Shown here in pieces: positions 21,314 through 32,494 of a DNA stretch of 64,000 bases (position 1 is its first letter; the number at the start of each line of letters is the position of its first letter). Below the pieces are notes generated by a model. That model saw nothing but the letters and a program-made list of their open reading frames with translations. It had not been told where the DNA came from and did no database searches. Origin of the DNA: Caprella mutica (taxonomy: Eukaryota; Arthropoda; Malacostraca; Amphipoda; Caprellidae). The stretch covers positions 1-64,000 of the forward strand of contig CANNZV010000856.1 in the NCBI GenBank assembly GCA_947561585.1, given 5' to 3'. Made by a program: the position numbers and the translations under genes.

Positions 21314-22405
21314 AATACACGAGAAATTTTACCAAGCTTCAACAGTTTATAGTATTTAGACTTTTTCTTAATAAAATCAAGCAAGTTATCATTAAGCCAT
21401 GGATGAGATAGTCTTTTTTGTGAAAAATATTTAGTTTTGAGAGGAAATGCACTACAGTAAACATCATCCAATTCACTCACAAAATCTTCCATTAGAACTG
21501 ACATGCTGTCACCAACTTCTGTATTAAAATTCCAGCGAGAAACCCTAACAAGGAATATGTTCATATTAGTTTATGAGTGATCTCTAAACATTATTTTCGT
21601 TTTAGTCAGTACATTTAAATCGCAATTCAACATTATCAAAAATGTGGGCATGTGATTTCAGATTCAGATTATTATAAACAGAGTAGGGCCAGTGGCAACG
21701 GCACTCTAACTCGTAAAGGTACTTCACCCTCATCATTAAGCTCCAATAAAACAAGTAGCAGATATAAAATCATATCTACTACCAGTCCAAAAAATCAAGG
21801 TAATACGTACATGGTCAAATGTAGAAAATAATTAAAATCTTTATTTTTAAAAAAACATTAACACCCAGAAAATGGATCCTAAATTGAAACCAACCGTCAG
21901 ACCAACCGTGATCAGAAATATTGGTTATCATTATACCACTAAAACACGGATTTAGCCGGTTCAACCAAACATGATCAAGTAGAGAGGGGGGCACCATCTT
22001 GATTTCCAATTGGAAATCTGGTTGGTTTTGTGATACGAGGCAAAAATCCTAATGAATGCATTAAATTTACAAAATGTTCAACATTTCGGTTACCCAAATC
22101 ACCTAATAACAAGTTTATGTTAAAATATCCTACCAAGATAATATCTTTACTGTTAAGAACCGAGTCTCTAATTATCGCAAAATGAGATAATATTTCCAGC
22201 TGGAGGTCAATAAACAGACATAATAAAAATATCATTAGGTTTAGTTACAACTTTTACCGTACAAAGTTCGATATCATTATCAACCAAAGACTGTTCATCT
22301 AGTTTAGTAGATACAAGCAAATTACTGCAATAAAGAGACACACCACCTCCTCTTCTACCACGAGTAGTGTGGTGTCTGTGGTATCCTGATAAGCTGGTCA
22401 GTGCC
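21314..22405 (-). pseudogene. LINE-B endonuclease half (broken, upstream part)
   Basis: Read on the - strand, four overlapping frame pieces give an APE-type endonuclease in order: TTRGRRGGGVSLYCSNLL (near 22350), FIMSVY, then a piece with IILVGYFNINLLLGDLG (22140-22080) and ITKPTRF. Next come LDHVWLNRLNP and NISDH (21990-21900), then a linker with KIMFRDHS (about 21590), SQKRLSHPWLND and KKSKYYKLLKLG (about 21350). The frames change at least three times. The last legible residues, YNKF, are repeated at the start of the downstream half at 14568, as expected from the LINE-A target duplication. A ~230-bp block at about 21605-21830 is not LINE-like. Confidence 0.8.
21662..21799 (+). other. candidate cryptic exon inside LINE-B remnant
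   Basis: On the + strand, a 138-nt block is preceded by TGATTTCAG and followed by GTAATA. The phase-1 frame is open throughout and encodes 45 complete codons rich in Ser, Thr, Lys and Asn (for example SDYYKQSRASGNGTLTRKGT). It is symmetric (phase 1-1), and its composition differs from the LINE-B halves on both sides, where the LINE reading seems interrupted. No partner exons were recognised nearby. Could be a captured host exon or chance. Confidence 0.25.
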
Positions 22406-22548
22406 ACTATTCACCACACTTTTTTCACCACACTGCCCACTAAGTAGCTCAGCGCCTTTAAGCGGCCTTTACCATGGCCGTCTATAGTTTATCAGGACAG
22501 CTCATCATGGCGTTTATAGTTCAATCAGCTGTTCAAAGTGGTCCTATG
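22406..22548 (-). repeat. fragment of the GGCCTTTACACG-type MITE family
   Basis: In reverse orientation this segment matches parts of 35260-35345 and 35660-35740: GGACCACTTTGAACAGCTG, AACTATAGACGGCCATG, GGCGCTGAGCTACTT and GTGGGCAGTGTGGTGAAAAA. It abuts the 5'-truncated edge of LINE-B and is the immediate target of LINE-C. Confidence 0.6.
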
Positions 22549-23086
22549 ATATCTAATAGAAGTTCGTTTGTGATTTAATGGCGAAAGATTTGCACGAGTG
22601 AGGTTGTGAGTATATGAGCTCCAGTAATTTCATTTCGTGGTAACAGTTTTCAATTATTTCTCTTAATATTGGTAATTATATCACGAATGTTAAATACCAT
22701 AGCACATAATTAGGTAGGTGTATATATTAAACTAGGAATTTCAGGGTACCTTTAACCCAGTCAGCTGTTAATACAGTTTGGCTGGACATTTCTGGTACCC
22801 AAATTATCTGGTATCTAATTTATTTAAATTAGATACCAGTAACCTGTATATTGTAATTTGTGATAATATTAGGAGCATATTTAGTTACTAAATTACCTTT
22901 AAAGGTATAACTGTATAATAAGTAACTTATTTCAATTTTACCTAGTTTATCTAGGTATCCAGTATCCTTGTCCTTCCTAGATAAAATACCCTTCTGGTAT
23001 TTTATCTGGTCTTCATTTTGAAACCTTATATACCCATTAAATTAAGTAAGCAGTTCATTATAACTTATTTGTAAGGTATAAAAACT

Positions 23087-24955
23087 ATGGCAGAATTCTC
23101 TGACTATATGGAACAAGTTTTTTCTGGAGATGCAGAAAATGAAGAAGACCTTATTGACATTTTTGCACCAGATAGTGGAGAGCATAATACAATGGGTAAT
23201 ATGAGCATCCCAGAAACTCAAATGTCTGAAACTCAAATGTCTGAGGTACCTCAAATCCAATTGGGGGAAGATATTCATTTTATTGGTTTTGCTAATGATA
23301 GCTTTGATTATGAGAAGAATTTTCCTTCTACTGATGAAGTCAACACCATGTGGAAAACTTCCAAAAAGAGGAAAGTAAATGTAAAGGCATCCATAGGCCC
23401 TGGCACAGGGGAAAACAGTGGTCAACCTTTCATGGTTCAAACAAGCCAGTTGCAACAACAATCCCAGGTTGCTATGAATCTGAGTCCAACTCTTCACTTA
23501 CCCCCAAACCCTCTGGTTCCTAACACCTCGGATACTCGAAACCTAAACATGTCAGAAATTAGACAAACGGCAGAAGAAACTCAAACCATCATTATAGAGC
23601 CAAAATTTAATAGCAATGGTGAAGAAACTGTTGAAGCTCTAAAAAAATTCTTCTCAAATGACATAAAACTGAACAAGAGTTTATATGATTCACAGTTGGG
23701 CAAGAATAAAATAATAAATGTTACTAAAAACCTTAGAAAAAATATCCTTGTTGTACTACTAAATAAATTAAATGAGGAAGAATTAAACAAAATACTGAAG
23801 ATAAATCAATTGAACGAATTTCAAGTTTCATGCAGAATCCCTTCAGAAGAGCAAACCATTAGAGGAGTTATAGGACCCATAGGTGTCGATACTCCATTAG
23901 AAGAAATCAAAGAAGAGATATCTCGGTCACACCCCAACCTTGATAATATCCAGCGTATTTTCAAAGGAAAAGATAAAGTCCCCACTCTATCTATCAAGCT
24001 CACATTTAGGGGCAGAACCTTGCCAAATGAGATAATCATCTATTATCAAAAGTTCAAAGTGAGTACATTTGTGGGCCGCCCATGGCAATGCTATAATTGC
24101 CAAAAATTTGGCCACAATGCCAATATTTGCCGAAGCAAAACCGTGTGTGCAACATGTGCTGGAAGTCATAAAACTTCAGATTGCCCCCAAATCAGCCTCC
24201 CACAGGAACAAAAGAACAGAAAGTGTATAAACTGCAATGAAAATCACAGCGCAAGCTATGGAGGATGTACAAAAATTAAAATGGCAAAAGAAATTGAAAA
24301 GAAGAGAGCATATGATGGCTTATCATACAAACAAGCACTTCTCAGATTAAAAACACCAAGAAATTCTCCCATACATGTTAACAATTCACAGAACACAGAG
24401 ATACAAACCTCATCAATGGAAATACCTCCCACACCCAGGCAAACAAGTACTCATTTCTCTGCAACAAAAAATAACCAAACAAAGAAAGTTGATGCTGCCA
24501 CTCAAACTACAGCTAGTAATGAGAACAATGACAATGTTGTTTCAAAAACTCTACTTGGACAGTTGAGTATCCTAATAGTCAAACTAGTGCAACAAAAATC
24601 ATCTAGCCCCACAGCATTAATCAAAACTGTGAAAGAAGTTATGGGAGTGAACCTGGATATCCAGCAAATTACAGAAAGTAATTCAGATTCTCATGACAGT
24701 CAACAGGATATTCCCTTTCAAGTAATAGGAAGGAAAAGTAATGAAAAATCAAAACACATTGCTCAGGATAAAAATGAAATTGTAGATACATCTGCAAAAA
24801 TAAATCAAAACCAATGCAAAGACAAACCTAAAAACACTGGTCAGGATAAAAATGATAATGTATATACATCTGCATATGCATACAATCCTAGAGAAAAAAG
24901 AAAAGAATTTGGTTCCCAAGACAATGTAAGAAAAAAATCAAATAGAGGAAAATGA
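23087..24955 (+). CDS. LINE-C ORF1, gag-like zinc-knuckle protein
   Basis: Intact 622-residue frame. The acidic N-terminus has PETQ/SETQMSE motifs. A central RNA-binding-like region (about 190-325) precedes three zinc knuckles at about 335-390: CYNCQKFGHNANIC, CATCAGSHKTSDC and CINCNENHSASYGGC. The long C-terminal tail is rich in Asn, Gln, Ser and Lys and likely disordered, with DAATQTT. ORF1's stop overlaps the ORF2 start as ATGA (24952-24955), suggesting coupled termination and reinitiation. Expected role: RNA chaperone or coat of the retrotransposition particle. The tail is far longer than in LINE-A. Confidence 0.9.
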   Translation: MAEFSDYMEQVFSGDAENEEDLIDIFAPDSGEHNTMGNMSIPETQMSETQMSEVPQIQLGEDIHFIGFANDSFDYEKNFPSTDEVNTMWKTSKKRKVNVKASIGPGTGENSGQPFMVQTSQLQQQSQVAMNLSPTLHLPPNPLVPNTSDTRNLNMSEIRQTAEETQTIIIEPKFNSNGEETVEALKKFFSNDIKLNKSLYDSQLGKNKIINVTKNLRKNILVVLLNKLNEEELNKILKINQLNEFQVSCRIPSEEQTIRGVIGPIGVDTPLEEIKEEISRSHPNLDNIQRIFKGKDKVPTLSIKLTFRGRTLPNEIIIYYQKFKVSTFVGRPWQCYNCQKFGHNANICRSKTVCATCAGSHKTSDCPQISLPQEQKNRKCINCNENHSASYGGCTKIKMAKEIEKKRAYDGLSYKQALLRLKTPRNSPIHVNNSQNTEIQTSSMEIPPTPRQTSTHFSATKNNQTKKVDAATQTTASNENNDNVVSKTLLGQLSILIVKLVQQKSSSPTALIKTVKEVMGVNLDIQQITESNSDSHDSQQDIPFQVIGRKSNEKSKHIAQDKNEIVDTSAKINQNQCKDKPKNTGQDKNDNVYTSAYAYNPREKRKEFGSQDNVRKKSNRGK

Positions 24956-27900
24956 TTGAAAATCTTAGGATAATAAGTTGGAATTGCCGTAGCCTATATA
25001 CCAAGTTGAGTGAATTTAAAACCAGATTATATTCAGAGACACCACATATAGTATGTCTCTGTGAGACTTGGTTAAAGCAGAATAGACTTCCCAGTTTTAA
25101 AAATTATAAATCATTCTTTAAATGTCGTGATGCTCGAGCTGGAGGAGGTCTAGCAATCTTAGTAAGAAATGATGTGTGTGTCTCTGAATTAGATCTTGGA
25201 CATTATCAGCAGGGTATCCTGGAAACACAGTCTATAAGAGTTTTTGGTAATAATCAGCAATTAGATTTACTAAACTTATATAATCCAAACCAAAATGTAA
25301 CAACAACAGAATTGGAATATTATGTTGGACATATGAGTAACAAAAAAATAATTTTGTTGGTGACTTTAATGCTCATCACTCCATGTGGGACTCTATAAGC
25401 CACTGTAATGTTTCCGGAGATAACTTGGTAGAATGTCTGCTGAATAACCCTGATATCTGTGTCTTAACTCCTTGTGATCTTCCAACCTATTATAATGTGC
25501 CTTCTAGAAAATTCTCCACACTTGATTTATGCCTAGTTAGTGTAGAGTTATTCTCTCAGAGTTCACTCAGACTAGCTGAGGATTTGGGTAGTGACCACTG
25601 CCCAATTACTATTGATATAAATTTTAAACCTGTTATAAGTGCTATGAAAAAAAGACCTAAGTGGATCTTTAATCCTAAATCTTGGGGAAAATGGGTTTCA
25701 AATTTAGAAGAAAGGCAAAATAACAATCAAACTCTTAATGATTCTTTCCACAATTTTAAAAATAATGTCATCCATGCTAGTAATATTGCTTTTAAAAAAA
25801 CTAAAAACATTTCAACTCCTAAGTATACAAAGCCTTGGTGGAACGAAGACTGTGCAAAAGTAGTAAAAATCAGGCACCATCAGAAAAATTTATTCCATAG
25901 GCACCCCACACTAGAAAACTTAATTGAACTTAGGAAAGCAGAAGCCAATGTTAAAAGTGTATGTAAACTGACTAAGAAACAATCATTTCAGGAATTTGCT
26001 GGTACCCTCACAAAAGATACTCCTGTAACAACAATATGGAATTATATAGGTAGGCTGTCAAATAAAAGTAAAGCTCCTTCTAATTCTCAACCTATTTTTT
26101 ATCAAAATAGGTACTTAACCAGTTCTAAAGAAAAAGCTAACTCTATTGCATCCTATTATTCAAATATATTTAACTTCACTCATCAATCAGATGATGAAAA
26201 CAATATAAAACTAACTGTACATGATTCTCTTCTTGATGATTCCTATTTTGATTATAATTCAGAGTTTCAATTACATGAAATGAATAACGCCATCGAAACC
26301 TTAAAAAATAACACTCCAGGACAGGATGAAATTCACAACCTTATGTTAAAAAATCTCCCAAGTGATCACCTTCAGTGGCTACTTGATATCATCAACAAGA
26401 GTTTCTATGACTCGGATATTCCAAGAGACTGGAAAAATGCTCTCATACTGCCTATTATAAAACCAGGAAAACCTGCTAGAGAACCATCATCTTATAGACC
26501 TATATCATTACTTTCATGTTTTTGCAAATTAATGGAGAAGATGATTCATTGTAGATTAAACTTTATTTTAGAAGAACAATGTTCTCTTAGTTTAACCCAG
26601 GGAGGTTTCAGAAAAAGGATGTCAACTCATGACCAAATAGCTAGAATAGAAAATACAATAAGGCATTCTTTATATGATAGAAAATACTGTGTAGTAATAT
26701 TTTTTGACTTGAGCCAGACCTATGATAGAATTTGGCACCTAGGCTTGCTCTACAAACTGGCCAAAAATAATATCAAAGGTAGGATGTTAAGATGGATCAG
26801 GGAATACCTCACTGATAGGAAATATAATGTAATGTATGAAGGAGAATATTCTGACCAATTTCCTATGACTTCTGGTGTACCTCAGGGGTCCACCTTATCT
26901 CCAACTCTGTTTAACTTAATGTTAGCTGAAATACCTCATCTGCAACATGTTCAGATGGCAGAGTATGCAGACGATATAGTCATTTTCACTTCCCATGAAA
27001 ATTTCGATAGAGCAGTTAACCTAATCCAGCAGCAGGTTGATCTATTAAGCAACTGGTTCAAGGAATGGGGTTTCAAACTGAACTGTAACAAAACTAACGG
27101 CATGATATTTACCTTAAGAAAATTCAACACCCCAATAATAACCATAGACCAGAATGTCGTATCTTTTGTAAACCAGTATAAGTACTTAGGATTGATTTTT
27201 GATGCACCAAGGTTAAGCTGGGCCCCACATATAAAAAAATTGACTGAGAGACTAGTGTGCAAAGTTAATATATTAAAATCTGTTTCACACCACCACTGGG
27301 GTGCAGACAGGAAAATTCTATCACTTATGTATAAAGCAATTGTCAGGAGTGTTATGGATTATGGTAGTATTTTTTATATGTCTTCATCTAAAACAAATCT
27401 AGAGAAATTAAATAAAATTCAAAATAATTGTTTGAGAGTAATATTGGGTGCTCGCAAAACTTCTCCTATTCTGTCTTTGGAGGTGGAGAGCAATTTTCCT
27501 CCTCTTCACATCCACAGAAACTTATTGCTTTCAAAATTTTATTTCCACCTTAATGAATTACCTCAAAATTTACCAGTAGTGTTTGAATTAAAGAGTACTA
27601 ATCATGAATCTTATTACAAAGGTTGGACTACCACTGTAAGGACACCTCCACTGATGGTCAGATGCTGGCAACATCTGATGAGCTGTCAGTTTCCATTCTG
27701 TAATGATCTCAATACTGAGTTGCTCTCACCTGTCCCTCCTTGGATAGACTTCAGTTCTTACCTTTATCCAGAATTTTTCAGCACCACTAAAGCAAACTTA
27801 AATGATCAACAATGTAAAGAGATCTTTAATGATATGATAAATACAAAATACAAACAATATGTCAAAATATTTACTGATGGATCATATCAACCAGACAATT

Positions 27901-28796
27901 CCTCTGTTTCTGCAGCTATAGTTGTATCTGAATCTGGAGTCAGATACACAGAATCTTACAAACTACCATCAATTCTCTCTATAATGAATGCTGAACTATT
28001 TGCTATATTACAGTCTTTGAAATATATTAAATATGAAATAAATATCGCAAATGGTGTTACTATTTTCTCTGATTCACAATCAAGTATTAATCTTCTTCAA
28101 AATATAAAGTCAAAAGCTAACATATATATTGTATATAACATACGTGCCCTCTTAATTGACTTAAACTCCAGGTTCCCTGTCATAATCCAGTTTGTGCCGG
28201 GTCATAAGGGCATCCAGGGCAATGAACTGGCAGACTCTGCAGCAAAGGCTGGACATGACATGGAGGAGATCACTGATGCACCAATATCTAAAGAAGATAA
28301 AGTACGGTTACTCAGAGAAAAACAAAGTATGTATTGGCAACATTATTGGATAAGAGAAATGGAAGAGAAAGGTAAGGGACAGCATTTGTTCAAAATAAAG
28401 AAAACCATTGAAGACTGGCCATGGTCCAACCATAAAGAAAGAACTGTTGAAACAGTCTTGGCTAGAATGAGAATTGGTCATGTTGGATTGAGAAAACACC
28501 TCAACAGATTTCACTTGAGTGAATCTGATGAGTGTGAATGTGGAGAAATAGAATCCATTGAACATTTCTTTTTACAATGCCCCCTTTATTCAACCTTTAG
28601 AAATGACCTTTACTCCCTATGCAGTAGTCTGGGTGTATCTCTCTCTCTCAGGAATATCTTGGGAGGAAGTAGTTTGCCTGTAAATAAACAGGATATTATA
28701 TTAAATGGGACAATCACATTTATTAAGAAAACTAACAAATTATCTCAACAAGTATGTTGCAAAGTGAATAAAATAACTAACTCCATATTTAAATAA
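24952..28796 (+). pseudogene. LINE-C ORF2: endonuclease, RT, RNase H with one frameshift
   Basis: Two overlapping frames (24952-25398 and 25383-28796) form one polyprotein of about 1280 residues, broken by what looks like a 1-nt deletion near 25353, in the codons just before VGDFNAHHSMWD. Endonuclease: ISWNCRSLYTKL, LCETWL, GGGLAILVRND, LGSDHCPI. RT: SYRPISLLSCFCKLMEKM, FFDLSQTYDRIWH, VPQGSTLSPTLFN, EYADDIVIF. RNase H: FTDGSYQPD, NAELFAILQSL, FSDSQSSINLL, VPGHKGIQGNELAD. The C-terminal zinc motif is CECGEIESIEHFFLQC. All catalytic boxes are preserved, so the copy is recent and dead through one small lesion. Confidence 0.88.
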
Positions 28797-28957
28797 AAGG
28801 GCAGAATAGAAAACATTGAAGTAATATCTGTAATGAATTGATTATGAACAGATTACATTATGTTGTAATATAACGACTCTGCACGACTCTTTCATGACTA
28901 ACAATAATTAACCACTAACTTAAGTTTTGCAAATAATATAAGATGAATCTTCCTACT

Positions 28958-29011
28958 CATCCTCCAGGTTGAATCCTATAGGTTTTTGTACAGGGGAATA
29001 TCTGGAGGATG
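28958..29011 (+). other. hairpin in LINE-C 3' UTR
   Basis: CATCCTCCAG (28958-28967) and CTGGAGGATG (29002-29011) are perfect inverted 10-mers separated by 34 nt. This is comparable in place to the hairpins after LINE-A ORF2 and may be an RT recognition feature. Confidence 0.5.
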
Positions 29012-29380
29012 AAAATTTATGTCACAGTCAGAATAAAACCACATATGGATCCAATTAAAATTCCTTTGTAAATGCTGCTCCTGTGCATGGTAAAGGTAGA
29101 GTAATTTGATGGAGCTACATCTTTGTTTCCCACCTTTTAAATTAAAGTAAAGTAACTACTTTCCCCTGATGTACAGCCTCACCCCTTTGTGCCTCACTCA
29201 TACCACCGTGAGTGAATGCAACTGGTGTGACAGTTGAAGTCATCAATTTAACTTTGTTTGCATATGTGCGATACCACAATGGTATGAAAAATAGGTTGAA
29301 CATTCCTAACCCATGGTAGCTTGAATAGCTAATTGCAACATGGGTGAAATATGATGAACAGAACATATTAAGTTCTTTTT

Positions 29381-29385
<5 letters not shown>

Positions 29386-29414
<29 letters not shown>
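29386..29414. repeat. (TA)n microsatellite
   Basis: About 14 TA dinucleotides inside the LINE-C 3' region, followed by TTTGCTTTTTTT. Confidence 0.9.
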
Positions 29415-29417
<3 letters not shown>

Positions 29418-29539
29418 CTTTTTTTTATGAAATACTGTTTTCTAATTTTTCTCCTTACTTTTCAGACCTGAGCCAGATGCTTTAAAAGAGGCGAGGACTC
29501 ATTTTCTAAAAGAATTCAACAACAACAACATATCTAATA

Positions 29540-29899
29540 ACTGTCGCTAAAATTAATGGATAAAGATGGCGCGCAACATATTTTCTTCGGTTTTTATGCC
29601 ATTGCACTCTTCATGATGGTTTTTTCCCCTTGTGCTTTTCATGATGTAAATTAAGGAATGTTCCGGATTATTTGCAATCAAAATTATGTGAATTTATTCA
29701 TTATAATATATATAAAAGTGGTTTTTAACTGAACGAATTGCCCAGCACCGGAGGCTAATCAGAGACTCGGAAGTTATTATCATATGATAATGATCCTTGT
29801 TAGTATTTAAACATTTCTTCTTGTGTTGTTTTGTTAACTAAGTTCTCTAGTTAGTTTGTTAATTAGGACTGATATGCCTAATTGAGTGATAATTTTGTA
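29540..29899. other. non-coding spacer
   Basis: Continuation of the LINE-C target sequence. No gene or repeat recognised. Confidence 0.5.
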
Positions 29900-30990
29900 G
29901 CCTTAAGCACTGCCTAGGCAGCTAGGCTATAGATTCCAATTTGGAATATTTTCCAAGTCTATCTTGACATAAATCTGAGCCTAACTTTAGGAATTTTAGA
30001 TCTCTGAGGGAGATCTTGATTTAATTCCTATGTTACCTTTAAATTAGCTGAGGGTGACACCGTGACATTGATTTAATTCCTATGTTACCATTAAATTAGC
30101 TGAGGGTGACATTGAATTAATTAATTAATCAGACTGCAGAATATGGAACATTTTCCAAGACTCTGCCCAGTCTGCAGAATATGGAACATTTTTCCAAGAC
30201 TCTCTGCGGGAGTTTTTGATTGAATTTTTAGAAATTTGAAATCTCTGCGGGAGAATTTGAACTAATTCCTATGTTACCATTAATTTAGCTGCAGGAGATT
30301 CAGAATCTGCTAATGAGAGTCAAAGAGTAACTGTCTCTCAAATTAAAATCTCTGCGGGAGAATAGACACATTCTGCAGACTGGGACTCTGCCACAAATCT
30401 GAGCTCAACTTTAGAAATTGTATATCTCTGTGGGAATACTTGAATTAATTCCTATGTAACCATTAATTTAGATGCGGGAGATTTTGAATTAATTCCTTTG
30501 TAACCATTAATTTCTGAATCTGCTACTGTGAGTGTGAGACTTGTGCGTCAGAGAGTAACTGTCTCTCAAATTAAAATCTCTGACTCTGCAGGAGGGGGAG
30601 AAGAGACTCCTTATGCAGAGTGGTGGCATGATACCATCCAGTCTGCAGAATATGGAACAAATCTGAGCCAAATTTTAGAAAATTAAGATCTCTGGGGATG
30701 ATCTAACTGATTACTGATCTTGAATTAATTCCTATGTTACCATTAATTTAGCATTTTAGCTGAGGATGATTTCGGATTAATTCCTATGTTACCAAGGGGG
30801 AGATTTTGTATTAATTCCTATGTTACCATTAATTTAGCTGAGGGAGATTTTGAATCTGCTGCTTAGAGTAACTCTCTCTCAAATTATAATCTCTGAGAGT
30901 CGGGAGGAGACACATTATGCAGATTGTGTTATCATTAATTTGGCTAAGTGGCCACTAAGGGATATTCTCTGCTTCTGAATCTCCCTTCAG
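29900..30990. repeat. diverged tandem or segmental repeats
   Basis: Phrases recur many times in the same orientation: TTAATTCCTATGTTACCATT (near 30027, 30075, 30262, 30443, 30724, 30779 and 30816), TTTAGCTGAGGG, TCTCTGCGGGAGA and GTCTGCAGAATATGGAACA. Spacing is irregular (about 45-180 bp), so this is an eroded higher-order array rather than a simple minisatellite. No coding frame. Confidence 0.75.
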
Positions 30991-32380
30991 TCACCTGACC
31001 TTTTGGATGGTGACCAGTCCTTTTGCCCCAAAATTTTTTTTTGCTGCACGACTCTTTCATGCCTCATGGAATCATGGTATGTCACTTGTGCCCCAAAAAA
31101 TTAAAATGCTATAAATTATAAATATAATGAGATATAGCAAATGTAAGTCCAGGTCCCCCACCCAAGTTTGTAAGTGACAAGATATATACTCTGTTTTTTA
31201 CTATAAAATGAATATACCTTATTTTGCTAAATAATTGTCATATTGCCAGCAAAAGTGTTACGGCGAAAAGGATCTAGAACTAATTTGGACCTACCTAATT
31301 GTTGGTTGATTTATTTATAACATCCCTATTTTGAACCAATAATAATAAGAGAAACTATTTGCTGTGTGGTAGAAAATAATCTGAAATCTAAATATAACTG
31401 ATTGAGAGAAAGTAGGAATTAAATCAAATATATTACACTAATGTGTAGCTATAATAACTTTAATTCGAATTTGCATACTTGATGCTATGAAAAATAGAGT
31501 TCTAGATTCTGTTGGCAATATAATCTGGATGATTCAATCCCCATTAATTCACTAGTATTGGTGTCTGAACTTAATCCTTATTTTCATTTTTTCAGATTTG
31601 TGATCTCATAACTAGTTAAATATATTCATATATCTAGTTACCTAGCTACTGATAAGCAATAATGTCTACAGACTAAAGTGAGGTTGTATAGCAGCTGTTG
31701 ATTCAACTTTTAAAGGTAATTAATCATTTAATTTTTGAATGTCAATTATGTCCACTGCCTATCTAACTACTAAATACTAATATTTAGTTTTTTACTGAAT
31801 CTTATCACAATAATGATATAATAGTTGAAGAATATGTTTTAAAATAATCTTCATATGATTAGGTACTTAAAATTAGCATGTAAAATTTGTAATTACTTTT
31901 TTCCAATTAGAACTAGCTGTAGCTAATAAATTTACAAAAAAATTGTATATATGTGCAATTCTCAACTAATTAAATTAAACACAAACATTGACAGTGTTTG
32001 ATTATATCATTTGAAGATTACATAAATACCACAGAAGTGAAACTTTAATCTATCTAGAATAGAAGAAACCTTTTTCAGTCAGTCTTTCAATTTATTTTAT
32101 TTTGGGATAGGTACTTATAGTTTTTATTGCATTAACATATGATTTTTTCAACTTAGTAAAAATGATGCATGTATCTATCTATGCTTTCCAAAAAAAAACA
32201 ATATCACTATATAATAATAACCAATAATTTCTAATATTTGTCAAAAGCTTCAATTGAATTACATCGAATATATTCATTCTATATTTTCTTTGTAATTTAA
32301 TACAGTCGGAGCAAAACATTTTCATTAACATTGAAAGATTTTTTTTTCTAAATTTATCTCTATTTTCAACATTTCAGAAG
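30991..32380. other. non-coding spacer
   Basis: AT-rich. No gene, terminal repeats or RNA recognised. Confidence 0.5.
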
Positions 32381-32494
32381 ATGGGAGGCAATAAATGCTG
32401 TGTTCCTGGCTGTAACTGCAATTACAATCTGCAGGATGAATACACTTCTGTTTCCAAATGATTTAGACAGAAAGAATATTGAGGATAAATGATG
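32381..32494 (+). pseudogene. THAP-type zinc-finger N-terminus remnant
   Basis: After a good splice acceptor (TTTTCAACATTTCAG) the frame reads MGGNKCCVPGCNCNYNLQDE and continues YTSVSK before a stop. A shifted frame then gives FPNDLDRKN. C-x4-C spacing after an initial Met, with EYTSV and a later FP, is the start of a C2CH THAP domain, found in P-element-like transposases and in host THAP proteins. The frameshift and the absence of the later Cys and His show it is broken. No further transposase was recognised in the next 2.7 kb. Confidence 0.45.

Larger units (their letters stand above)
22559..29529 (+). mobile_element. LINE-C, full-length I-like non-LTR retrotransposon
   Basis: A 7.0-kb element flanked by a perfect 10-bp duplication ATATCTAATA (22549-22558 and 29530-29539) and ending in a CAACAACAACAACA tail. 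It has about 530 bp of 5' UTR, an intact ORF1, an ORF2 with a single frameshift, and a 3' region with a hairpin and a TA microsatellite. It is related to but clearly distinct from LINE-A: same domain order, different tail and diverged proteins. Confidence 0.9.
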
